From the NCBI GenBank assembly GCA_910573745.1, contig CAJSYI010000012.1, positions 1 to 64,000 of the forward strand: DNA of 64,000 bases, read 5' to 3'. The notes below the pieces were generated by a model. It had not been told where the DNA came from and did no database searches. It saw only the letters and a list, made by a program, of their open reading frames with translations. Within the stretch, counting starts at the first letter, position 1. Each line of letters starts with the position of its first letter. Of this stretch, positions 17,626 through 25,883 are shown in pieces. A program made the position numbers and the translations under genes. This DNA is from Muribaculaceae bacterium (GTDB lineage Bacteria > Bacteroidota > Bacteroidia > Bacteroidales > Muribaculaceae).

Positions 17626-19080
17626 ATGAAACACTTGCCCATACGCCCGCTGATCGCGGCAACTGCGCTCGCGGCGGCAGCCACGGCGGCGGCCACGCAG
17701 CCGTTCCCCCTCCCCGTCTCGCTGCGGCCGACGGCCGACGAGTTCGGGCGGCTCACCGTCCTCAACGCCAACAACGACGCCAAGCAGTGGCAATACGACG
17801 AGGACGAACAATGCATCTTCTATGCCTACAGCTCCACCAAGGACGCCGACGACTGGGTGTTCGTCCCCGTAGAGCTGACGGCCGGCCACTCCTGGCTGAA
17901 AGTGTCGGTGGAGGCACTGGCCACCGGGGCCTCGGGATGGTACGACGAGAACTTCGAGCTCGCCCTCGGAGAATCGCCCGACGCGGCATCAATGCGCACG
18001 GTGCTGGAGCAGACGGTAGACAGCGACGAGTTCATGCTCTACGGAACCGAATTCCCCAACTCCATCTCCGGAACGGCCTGGCTCGGGATACACGCCACGT
18101 CGCCCAAGAACCGCAGGACGCTGAAGGTGCGCGACATAACGCTCCAGTCATACTCCACCCCGATACCGCTGGCCCCGGCCATAAAGGCAAGCGCGACCGA
18201 CGGCCTCTGCTACACGGCCACCGTGACAATGCCATCGCTGACCGTACAGGGCAGTGCCATCGAAGGCGACCTGAACCTGCGGTTCAGCATCGACGGCGAG
18301 GAACATGAGACATACGCCGCGCTCGCGCCCGGCTCCGACGTGGCGGTAGAGGCCACGCTCGCCAAAGGCGAACACACGCTGGCTTTCGTGGCCGTGCTCG
18401 CCACCGGTGGCGAGACCGCCGAGAGCGAGGCCGCAACAGAGACGGCGGTGGCCAGAGACCTCGACGCGCACTACACGCTCCCGTTCCTGTTCGGGCCTTC
18501 GGGACAGGCGGAATTCGACGAATGCAGCCGGACCGACGCCAACGGCGACGACACCACGTGGGAATTCTCCACGGACGGCGGAGAGCCTTCGTTCTTCTAC
18601 CCGTACCACAGCCGGAACCAGGCCGACGACTGGCTCTTCCTCCCCGCCGTTGACTTCGGCACGGCCGACAAGGCGCGGATTTCAGTCGAAGCCCGCTCGA
18701 AAGGGACATACACCGAATCGTTCGAGGTATGGCTCGGACGCGAGGCCTCCCCAGGCTCAATGACCGTCAAGGCCATCGACGTGCCTGAAATCAGCAACAG
18801 CGACCCATGGACGGCCTACGAGGCCGAAACCACCCCGGGAGGAGGCATATGGCACGTGGGAATCCACGCCACGAGCCAGGCCGACCAGTACGGCCTCTAC
18901 ATACGCAACGTCGGCATAGAATCCCCCGACGGCCCCTTGACAGGAATCGAGGAAGCGGGCATCGACGCGGACTCACCGGCCGAATGGTTCGACCTTCAGG
19001 GCATGCGCCTCGCCGCCCCTGAAAAGGGGCGCATCGTCATCGTGCGCCAAGGCGGCAAGACCCGCAAGACGGTGTTCTGA
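17626..19080 (+). CDS. Secreted protein with two choice-of-anchor-J-like domains
   Basis: A 484-residue exported protein: signal peptide (IRPLIAATALAAAATAAAT), then two similar beta domains, each with an ADDW(V/L)F(V/L)P motif (about residues 68-76 and 328-336) and a WLGIHATS or WHVGIHATS strand, separated by an Ig-like stretch. This pattern fits choice-of-anchor-J/cleaved-adhesin domains. The C-terminal tail (WFDLQGMRLAAPEKG) is shared with the preceding gene. It is probably a cell-surface or secreted adhesin; the ligand is unknown. Confidence 0.65.
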   Translation: MKHLPIRPLIAATALAAAATAAATQPFPLPVSLRPTADEFGRLTVLNANNDAKQWQYDEDEQCIFYAYSSTKDADDWVFVPVELTAGHSWLKVSVEALATGASGWYDENFELALGESPDAASMRTVLEQTVDSDEFMLYGTEFPNSISGTAWLGIHATSPKNRRTLKVRDITLQSYSTPIPLAPAIKASATDGLCYTATVTMPSLTVQGSAIEGDLNLRFSIDGEEHETYAALAPGSDVAVEATLAKGEHTLAFVAVLATGGETAESEAATETAVARDLDAHYTLPFLFGPSGQAEFDECSRTDANGDDTTWEFSTDGGEPSFFYPYHSRNQADDWLFLPAVDFGTADKARISVEARSKGTYTESFEVWLGREASPGSMTVKAIDVPEISNSDPWTAYEAETTPGGGIWHVGIHATSQADQYGLYIRNVGIESPDGPLTGIEEAGIDADSPAEWFDLQGMRLAAPEKGRIVIVRQGGKTRKTVF

Positions 19081-19300
19081 AAAGCCCGGCCGGGCATTAA
19101 CATTATTTAACTTCAAGCTGAACCATATCATTTGTTCCCAGGAATCCCCCGCAGCCGGAAAACGGTTGTGAGGGATTTCCGTTTTGACAGATGCCCATAT
19201 CAGCCAGTTACACACAAAAACAGATGCAAAAAAAGAAACGGCGGCCTCGACAGCCCGCGTAGAGTCCGAACATTCAGCGGTTTAGAACAGATTCTATCAA
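19081..19300. other. Intergenic region with possible terminator
   Basis: A stem can be drawn at about 19141-19180 (GGAATCCC pairing with GGGATTTCC, inner CCG/CGG), followed by GTTTT. It is the only candidate terminator for the two secreted-protein genes. No gene was seen in this stretch; GC content starts to fall after it. Confidence 0.35.
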
Positions 19301-19309
19301 TGGAGGCAT

Positions 19310-19340
19310 TTTGCAGAATGCGAAAAATGCCTTACCTTTG
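19310..19340 (+). promoter_or_regulatory. Bacteroidetes promoter
   Basis: TTTG at 19310-19313 and TACCTTTG at 19333-19340, 19 bp apart: an exact match. It would give a leader of about 280 bases before the ATG at 19630, long enough for regulation, but I see no known riboswitch in it. Confidence 0.65.
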
Positions 19341-19629
19341 CAACGCAAGTTCAGAGGAACGTCCAATAAACTCATAACACAAAAGTGTCTTACTGATTCT
19401 CGCCGATAAAAGTGTGGTAACTTTAGCAAACGGGATGAAAGTGGACACTCTTCGTGTCATAGGCCTACCTATGGCGGGAGAGTCTGCCACATTTCTTTGT
19501 TTGCAGGTAAAACCACACACCTTATCGGCAAAGAAACGGAAGCGGCTCTTCCGCTTTTGTGCAATATGGCAACAACCGACAACCGAATCCACCGTAGAGC
19601 CAGGATCAAACAAAAAAAACAAAGGAACC

Positions 19630-20442
19630 ATGACCAAAGGCTACGCAGACTACGTAATAGCAATGGCTCTCGAAATAGACAGAGAGATCAAACGCGAATT
19701 GGAAGGCGTCGAAATGCCGCTCTTCAGACAGAAGTACGAAGAATGGCTCAAAGCACAAGGCCTCGCCGAAAGCTCCCGGGTAAACTACATGCGTTGGCTG
19801 CATAAAGCCGACAGCTGGATCTTCGACTCCGACCATGACTTCTGGACGCTTCTCAACAAAGCCTGGAACGCATCAGACTTCGGAACCGCCAAAGCTCTCT
19901 GCAAAGAGTACGAAGACCTTCTCCTTGAAGAAAAGGAACATGCAAAAAAAGAAGGCAAAGAGGAATGGGGCGAATCCGCCACAGAGATCGGCAACTGGAT
20001 CAGCGCCTTCCGCAAATTCGTCATATTCCACGATGAACAAATGGAAAACGCCGAGGCAGACAAGAAGGCGCTTGCAGAAATGATCGAAGCCTCACGCCTC
20101 ACGGCCGGACACCTTTTCCTCGGCTACCGCTTCGTCATGTGGGGCGTCAGGCAAGGGAAGACGCAGGATTCGATGGAGTCGTTCGCAAGCAACATCAAGC
20201 GTGTAAACCGTGAACTGTTCTGCAAAACCGGCCTAGACAGGCTGCACAAACTCCTCCCGGGCTACGTGAAGACCCGCAACCACGAAGAAATCGACAAGAT
20301 GTTCAAAGGCATGGACCGCGAGCTGACCGAGCGCATCGACAGATACGATGAAACGGAAATGAGCCGCGGAGCATTGATGAACGGACGTTCGGCCCTGCGC
20401 AGCTACGCCGAATTCATCAAATCAATCACAGCGACCGAATGA
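19630..20442 (+). CDS. Hypothetical protein with SAM-like N-terminal segment
   Basis: 270 residues from the ATG at 19630; an in-frame GTG at 19414 would add 72 unlikely residues. The part FRQKYEEWLKAQGLAESSRVNYMRWLHKADSWIF looks like the N-terminal core-binding (SAM-like) fold of tyrosine recombinases, but the catalytic domain is absent; the rest is charged helix (EEKEHAKKEGKEEWGES). I cannot assign a function. It opens a three-gene plus-strand group of lower GC than the genes to its left, probably acquired. Confidence 0.5.
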   Translation: MTKGYADYVIAMALEIDREIKRELEGVEMPLFRQKYEEWLKAQGLAESSRVNYMRWLHKADSWIFDSDHDFWTLLNKAWNASDFGTAKALCKEYEDLLLEEKEHAKKEGKEEWGESATEIGNWISAFRKFVIFHDEQMENAEADKKALAEMIEASRLTAGHLFLGYRFVMWGVRQGKTQDSMESFASNIKRVNRELFCKTGLDRLHKLLPGYVKTRNHEEIDKMFKGMDRELTERIDRYDETEMSRGALMNGRSALRSYAEFIKSITATE

Positions 20443-20509
20443 TACGGACACGGCATGGCGGACGGATGACCGCCCGCCATGCAAAACCACTGCAAAAACC
20501 AAAACTCTC

Positions 20510-21394
20510 ATGAATTATTCAGAATACCTCCAATTACACAAAGACTTCACGAATTCATACCAAGAAACAGAAGCACTCAAATCATTACTTGATATCGCGA
20601 CTGAACGGCACTACGACTGCCTGAGGTCGATCGCCCACGAGTTCGCCGACAACAGCGGCACGTCAATCATCCATTCATCCGGAGAGCAAACAATCTACGA
20701 TGCCTTAAAAAAGCATCCTGTGAACATTTACAGAATCCCCGGCGTGAACAAAAACTTAGACCGCCCTTTGTTCAAGGCCCTGATGCATCTGGAGAAAAAC
20801 ACCCCCGATATCTTAAGTCAAAAATGCATGATTGCGATAACGGTTTCTGTCCAGAAAGACTTTGACCGCATTGAAGAGCTCAAGCATGACGTGGAAGAAG
20901 CCCGGAAACTTTTCCAATCCAAGATGCTTGATGTCCGCTTCAACGTCAACATCGATATCGAACAGGAGGGAGAACTGTTCATCGGAGGAATGCTGATCCA
21001 GTTCTATCCTGAAGAGAATGAACCGCTCAAGGACATCGACTTCCAAGCCGTGATAGAAAAAAGGGATGAATTGACCTTGAACGGGGTTTCTTCAAACGAC
21101 ATGGCGAACTTCATCCGCGAAATCATTGCAGAGTTTGTAAGGAAAAGACCCGGAATCACCCTTCCCGAGCTGCAACGGGCCCTGTCTTCCATCTACGATG
21201 GCTACAAGTTCCAATTCGTGGAGGAGAAAGAAAAGATAAAAACGCTGGCAGGAAACGGCGAAAACTTATACTACAGCCTGGCCTATGCGAACAAACTCGA
21301 CGACGGGACGGAATATGTCGTATACAACCAGCTGTTAAGGTATAAGCATCTGCGCAAGGCAATCCAATTTGCAATGCGCAACTCTATAATCTGA
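20510..21394 (+). CDS. Hypothetical protein
   Basis: 294 residues, soluble, no signal peptide. The N-terminal half is helical and acidic; the C-terminal part (residues about 180-290) has FIREIIAEFVRKRPGITLPELQRALSSIYDGY, which looks like a winged-helix-type segment, then a beta portion. No family recognised. It lies 67 bases after the 270-residue gene and 32 before the next, so it probably belongs to the same transcript. Confidence 0.5.
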   Translation: MNYSEYLQLHKDFTNSYQETEALKSLLDIATERHYDCLRSIAHEFADNSGTSIIHSSGEQTIYDALKKHPVNIYRIPGVNKNLDRPLFKALMHLEKNTPDILSQKCMIAITVSVQKDFDRIEELKHDVEEARKLFQSKMLDVRFNVNIDIEQEGELFIGGMLIQFYPEENEPLKDIDFQAVIEKRDELTLNGVSSNDMANFIREIIAEFVRKRPGITLPELQRALSSIYDGYKFQFVEEKEKIKTLAGNGENLYYSLAYANKLDDGTEYVVYNQLLRYKHLRKAIQFAMRNSII

Positions 21395-21426
21395 CCATTC
21401 GGCATTTGCGGAAACCGGAAAAGATC

Positions 21427-21711
21427 ATGGAAAACATGTTGATGCACAGCACCGACGACGACATCTCATTCCATTATGAGGCCTATCGGATAATCGGAGA
21501 CACTGCCGAGATCGACGACATAATCAAGTCAGAGGGTTTCATAAACCTTTGTGCCCTTGACGTCAAGAGCACGTTATCTGAAGAAACTGCAAACTACGTG
21601 TCAACAGGCGTCGCGGAGGGTGCCGAATGCATTCTGAATGCATTGAAGGCTGCGCTGGACAAGCTGCCGATTGAGATTGAAGATGTTTCCAATATGCTGA
21701 TCCAAGTCTAG
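21427..21711 (+). CDS. Small hypothetical protein
   Basis: 94 residues from the ATG at 21427 (a TTG at 21406 would add seven). Acidic; helical C-terminus AECILNALKAALDKLPIEIEDVSNML. Not recognised. The last gene of the three-gene group. Confidence 0.45.
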   Translation: MENMLMHSTDDDISFHYEAYRIIGDTAEIDDIIKSEGFINLCALDVKSTLSEETANYVSTGVAEGAECILNALKAALDKLPIEIEDVSNMLIQV

Positions 21712-21872
21712 TTCCCGAAAAACATCCCACACGCCCTATACATGATTGACGCAACGTTAAGGTTTGTTGACAGACATACAAAAATAGACACAAACGTTTT
21801 CTGGGGATTCTGCTTTGATGAATCCCTAAAAGGCCAACAGGCAAAAGCGACACTGATAGCGGCAAGCATATA

Positions 21873-22184
21873 AGAGGCTGTTTAAAAATGCTTGTTAACG
21901 CAGAGCCGGAAGATTTGTGATGTGTTTATCCCTGCAGCGAAGGGGCATGGCGGGCTATGGGACTGAGCCGAAGGGATAAAGACGCGCAAAGATTCCGGAA
22001 TGACGGCAGGCATTACAGGAAAGCCTCTTTAAAAGAAATTGATGCTTCAGTCAGAATGGTGTCTTTTCCGTTAATCCGCACTTTAATCGTCGGTCACATA
22101 TCGGGATATGTGACCGACGATTAAAGTGCGCCTTAACAAAAAATCCACCACTCTGCGTTTAACAATGATTTTTAAACAGCCTCT
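21873..22184. mobile_element. Family B MITE-like element, complete copy
   Basis: 312 bp with terminal inverted repeats AGAGGCTGTTTAAAAAT at both ends and a long internal palindrome around 22079-22128 (ACTTTAATCGTCGGTCACAT, mirrored). No gene inside. Its right end supplies the last four codons and stop (Leu-Glu-Ala-Val-stop) of the adjacent DUF4143 gene. The hybrid at 15990-16300 shares its right three quarters, with the palindrome broken there. Confidence 0.8.
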
Positions 22185-23392
22185 AAGTTATCCGACATCA
22201 GGAACTGCCGTAAGGTCAGATGTTTTATGCCTTCATAGTTTTGAGGGCGTGACATCGGATTCATGGATATGACATACTTGGGATAGTTGTCTTGTATCTT
22301 CAGCAGATTTCCGAACTCCCGTTCCATTGTCTTTTCGTCAGCGATGAGATACGCCACCTGTATATAGACCGATGTGCCGCCCTTTTCAGCAACGAAATCA
22401 ATCTCACCATTGGGAAGTGTTCCGACGCTGATCTTGTATCCGAGACTTTTGAGATGAAGATAGACGGCGTTTTCTATTACTTTCTCTATGTCGCCGGTAC
22501 GGTTAGGGCCGGCAAGCATATTGCGCAGTCCCAAGTCCTCAAAGTAGTATTTGTCGTTTGTCTCCAACAGACGCTTTCCATGTATGTCATATCTCGGCAC
22601 CTTATTGATGATGTAAGCGTTTGAGGCAGCTTTCAGATAATTTATCGCCGACAACGGGGTCAATTCCACTCGCTGTGATTTGAGATATTTCGATAATGAC
22701 GTAGCCGACACAAGTTGCCCCGCATTGTCGCTGACGTATGACATCAGGTTTTCAAACAGAGTCACATTTCGCAATCCTTCCCTCTGCACTACATCTTTCA
22801 AAACAATGGTATTGTAGATGTTCTGTATATATTCCCATACCATATCCTCGTTTTCAAGTCCGAGACGATACAAGTGAGGGAGACCACCGAATCCGAGATA
22901 TTTCAGAAGACTGTCATCTGAATCATCAAGACCGTGAAAGGTCAGGAACTCCCGGTATGAAAGACTCAGGATATGAATCTCAATATATCGACCGCCGAGG
23001 TATGTGGAAAGCTCCGACGAAAGCATTTTGGCGTTACTTCCGGTCACGACAATCTGGCATTCCTCATCGGCATTAAGGCTACGGAGGACATTCTCAAAAC
23101 CGTCAATGTCCTGCACCTCGTCAATGAGCAAATAATTCTCCGCACCTTCTTTCAGTTTGCCGTCAAGATACCGCGAGAGATCATCTGCATTTCTTATATC
23201 GGCATACTTTGTTTTTTCCTTATTGATATAGACGATATTGGCATCCGGATTGTCGGCTTCAATCTCCGTGACGAGTTGACGGATTATATAACTCTTGCCA
23301 ACGCGACGCTGCCCGGTAAGGGCGATTATCATCCCCTTGCCGATAAATCTCCGAATATGCTCAATATACTGTTGCCTTGCTATTATCTTCAT
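22172..23392 (-). CDS. DUF4143-type ATPase
   Basis: A 406-residue AAA-like ATPase with a C-terminal DUF4143 (nuclease-like) domain. Seen: P-loop LTGQRRVGKSYIIRQL (about 25-40), Walker B LLIDEVQDI, VVTGSNAKMLSSELSTYLGGR (sensor region) and a C-terminal EIDFVAEKGG motif of the PD-(D/E)xK type. Such ATPases are widespread and of uncertain role, often in accessory regions. Its last codons lie inside the family B element. It is divergent from a paralogue at 24109. Confidence 0.85.
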   Translation of the reverse strand: MKIIARQQYIEHIRRFIGKGMIIALTGQRRVGKSYIIRQLVTEIEADNPDANIVYINKEKTKYADIRNADDLSRYLDGKLKEGAENYLLIDEVQDIDGFENVLRSLNADEECQIVVTGSNAKMLSSELSTYLGGRYIEIHILSLSYREFLTFHGLDDSDDSLLKYLGFGGLPHLYRLGLENEDMVWEYIQNIYNTIVLKDVVQREGLRNVTLFENLMSYVSDNAGQLVSATSLSKYLKSQRVELTPLSAINYLKAASNAYIINKVPRYDIHGKRLLETNDKYYFEDLGLRNMLAGPNRTGDIEKVIENAVYLHLKSLGYKISVGTLPNGEIDFVAEKGGTSVYIQVAYLIADEKTMEREFGNLLKIQDNYPKYVISMNPMSRPQNYEGIKHLTLRQFLMSDNLEAV

Positions 23393-23397
23393 GACTG

Positions 23398-23429
23398 CAA
23401 AGATAGTGAATTTTGTTAATCATACCAAA
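23398..23429 (-). promoter_or_regulatory. Promoter of the minus-strand DUF4143 gene
   Basis: Minus strand: TTTG at 23426-23429 and TATCTTTG at 23398-23405, 20 bp apart, an exact consensus. Transcription would begin at about the ATG (23390-23392), so the message would be nearly leaderless. Confidence 0.7.
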
Positions 23430-23459
23430 CAAAACGGATTAAAACCGCAATTCTATTTG

Positions 23460-23795
23460 TCATACATCACAAAATCGCCATAAACTGCGAGAGGTGACGG
23501 CTTGACTTTGGCAGTCGCAAGCGAGGCATTGCAGGTATTGGGGCAATGCCGTCAGCGGCGTTTCTTTGCGGAGCAAAGCGGCAAGCCGATAAGGAACGAG
23601 TCCTGCACTACCGCTGACCGCATTGGCAGAATTGAAGAGTCGGCTAAACACCGCCTCCATCTTTCGTAGTTGGAAGCCGTTACGCCACTCTCTGTTGGTC
23701 AGCAGTCCACGGGCCGAGACTGTGATGTGCCGCCTTCCTGCGTTGTCGGTATACCACAGACTCGTCTTTCCGGGACCGGACAATTCTATTAGCAT
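23460..23795 (-). CDS. Doubtful small reading frame
   Basis: An open frame of 111 codons in the 716-base space between the two divergent DUF4143 genes (MLIELSGPGKTSLWYTDNAG, then FSRLFNSANAVSGSAGL). The composition is arginine/serine-rich and I recognise no family. It could be a remnant or chance frame; kept because nothing else explains the space. The remainder to 24050 shows no gene. Confidence 0.25.
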   Translation of the reverse strand: MLIELSGPGKTSLWYTDNAGRRHITVSARGLLTNREWRNGFQLRKMEAVFSRLFNSANAVSGSAGLVPYRLAALLRKETPLTALPQYLQCLACDCQSQAVTSRSLWRFCDV

Positions 23796-24055
23796 TTCAA
23801 TATTACTGGAATTTCATTGCGATTATGTGACTGTCTGTTTTCACCGTGCCGGAGTCGTGGCTCCTGATATTGTCTAATCAACAACGATTTTCAACTTGCT
23901 TGCCATTGGGGAACGTGTGGTGCCGGGGATATTCCAATGCCTTTTGACTGAAAAATCTCCAGTTGATATAGACCAACTTTTGCAACCGGAATGCCGGTTT
24001 ATCGTAGTACGCACATCCCCAATATGCCTAATTATCGTAGTTCGCAAGGCTGAAT

Positions 24056-24087
24056 TTTGCTATTTTACCGAAGTTTTATTATCTTTG
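24056..24087 (+). promoter_or_regulatory. Promoter of the plus-strand DUF4143 gene
   Basis: TTTG (24056-24059) and TATCTTTG (24080-24087), 20 bp apart; exact consensus, ending 21 bases before the ATG at 24109. This settles the start: longer upstream frames would be untranscribed. Confidence 0.8.
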
Positions 24088-24108
24088 CGCCATAAATACA
24101 AGACATTA

Positions 24109-25377
24109 ATGGAGGCTTCAGTGCTGCTTGAAATATTGCGAGACCAACGAGAGGAACTTGACACTCTTCGTTCCCAACGCTTTTGCAAGCGAAAGGAAGA
24201 AGATATGGTTAAACTTGAGAGTAAAAAGGCTCAAGTGGTAATAGGTGTACGCCGCAGTGGAAAATCAACATTGTGTTTCAACGTATTGGACAAAGCTCAG
24301 GTAAAATTTGCTTATGTGAATTTTGATGACGAGCGTTTAGTCCGTTTGTCAGCCGAGGATCTGAACGATGTATTAAAGTGCCTTTACCAGATTTATGGTG
24401 ATTTCACTCACTTATTTCTTGACGAGGCACAGAATATAGAAGGATGGCATCTTTTTGTCAATAGACTGCTTAGGCATGGAATGAAAGTGTTTATAACCGG
24501 TAGCAACGCAAAACTACTCAGTAGCGAACTTTCCACATATCTCACCGGACGCTATAATGAAATCGAATTGTATCCTTTCTCGTTCCGTGAATTTTGCGAA
24601 ATGGAGAAAGTGGAAACAACGAATCTTTCCACAAAAACAGACGCTTTACTCCGCAGAGCATTTGACAAGTACATGGAGACAGGCGGTTTCCCGGAAATAA
24701 TCAGTGGAGAAGAAACTGCCGAAGAATATATAGACACACTTGTTTCAAATATTCTGGAAAGAGACATTGTGCAACGTTTTAAGGTAAGATACAAGGATGC
24801 CTTTAAGTCACTATCCAATCATCTTATGAATAATGCCCCATGCGAAATTGTATATACAGCTTTGCAGAAGACATTTAATTTCAAAAATGACAAAACAGTT
24901 GAGAATTATGTCGGATACCTTTATCAGGCTTATCTCCTGAAACAGTTACGCAAATATTCTACCAAAAGTAGCGAGCGGATTCGTAATGCTAAATGCTACC
25001 CCATAGATGTATCGCTTATGAACGCCAGAAAGGATGCCTTTGCAAAAGACAATTTTGGATGGCGACTTGAGTCTTTGGTTTATCTGGAGTTATGCAGGAA
25101 ATATGGAACCGGTTACGATGTCTATTATCACAAAACAGACTCTTATGAAGTGGATTTCGTAGTTTGTCATCGAGCAACGGTTGTTGAACTTGTGCAGGTC
25201 TCCTATGACATATCCTCTGAAAAAACTCTTAACCGGGAAACTTCTGCTTTGGTGAAAGCCGGGACATCACTAAAATGTGACAAATTGACTTTGGTCACCG
25301 CCTTTGAGGAGCGTGAATTGGAGGTTCAGGGACAAGTCATTGATGTCTGTGCTGCTTACAAATGGCTTCTGATATAA
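24109..25377 (+). CDS. DUF4143-type ATPase
   Basis: 422 residues from the ATG at 24109. P-loop VVIGVRRSGKSTLCFNVL, Walker B LFLDEAQNIEGW, FITGSNAKLLSSELSTYLTGR and C-terminal SYEVDFVVCHRATVVELVQVSYD (PD-(D/E)xK-like). A paralogue of the divergent gene at 22172, sharing the SNAK-LSSELSTYL motif but from a different subgroup, since overall similarity is modest. Role uncertain. Confidence 0.85.
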   Translation: MEASVLLEILRDQREELDTLRSQRFCKRKEEDMVKLESKKAQVVIGVRRSGKSTLCFNVLDKAQVKFAYVNFDDERLVRLSAEDLNDVLKCLYQIYGDFTHLFLDEAQNIEGWHLFVNRLLRHGMKVFITGSNAKLLSSELSTYLTGRYNEIELYPFSFREFCEMEKVETTNLSTKTDALLRRAFDKYMETGGFPEIISGEETAEEYIDTLVSNILERDIVQRFKVRYKDAFKSLSNHLMNNAPCEIVYTALQKTFNFKNDKTVENYVGYLYQAYLLKQLRKYSTKSSERIRNAKCYPIDVSLMNARKDAFAKDNFGWRLESLVYLELCRKYGTGYDVYYHKTDSYEVDFVVCHRATVVELVQVSYDISSEKTLNRETSALVKAGTSLKCDKLTLVTAFEERELEVQGQVIDVCAAYKWLLI

Positions 25378-25479
25378 CCTCGTCGTTGGCGTTGCAGTTT
25401 TTCAATCCCGCTTCAACAGCCTCTTAATTATATAGTTGTATAGGTCTCGCAAATAACAAATGTGTGTGAACTATAAATA

Positions 25480-25602
25480 TTTAGCGGTGAACACTTGGCT
25501 GTTGCCAGTTGTTTGAGTTTCTTAGTGCTAAAATTTCATAACTTTCCAACAGGTATTGTTAAGAAAGATTGGTACTCATATATTGGAAGATTTGAGGCAG
25601 CC
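25480..25602. pseudogene. Relic of a mobilizable-element gene start
   Basis: Two patches match the region around the start of the unknown gene at 54726: CGGTGAACACTTGGC with a nearby GTTGTTTGA (compare 54606 onward), and ATTGGAAGATTTGAGGCAG (compare 54765-54783). Stops interrupt any frame. It is a remnant of an element related to the one at 51245-61226. The rest of 25378-25883 holds an att-like repeat and no gene. Confidence 0.55.
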
Positions 25603-25603
25603 G

Positions 25604-25838
25604 GGCAAAAGAAAAAGCAGCCACGATTTGTTTCGTAACTGCTTGATTTTCAAGAAGTGGCCCCACTTGGGGAAACCCCACTCAAATTATATCCTGTAAA
25701 TCAAAGTTTTATCTCGCTTATTTCCGGCATCTCCAACATTCGCTCCTGAGGCGCATTGCATCGCTTTTCGTCGCCCTGCTCCGCCGAAACCGGATTGCCC
25801 GCAAGTTCTCTCACTTGTCAACTGCAAATATAACGGAT
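25604..25838. repeat. Att-like flanking repeat, copy 1
   Basis: About 235 bp, roughly 90% like 28827-29055 by eye and in the same orientation. It starts with a hairpin (GCAGCCACGA pairing with TCGTAACTGC), then GTGGCCCCACTTGGG at 25657-25671, one base off the sequence at 28877 and the tRNA end at 51246, then a shared tail with GCGCATTGCATCGCTTTTCG. Interpreted as the trace of an integration site. Confidence 0.65.
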
Positions 25839-25883
25839 TCTGGTGTCATATTAGTGCCGTCACATAGTTAAAGTTATCAAAAT

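Noticed and set aside
22079-22128. Large palindrome as a terminator of the three-gene group
   Set aside because: It is internal to the family B element and repeated (broken) at 16190-16250, so it is part of the element, although it may also stop transcription.
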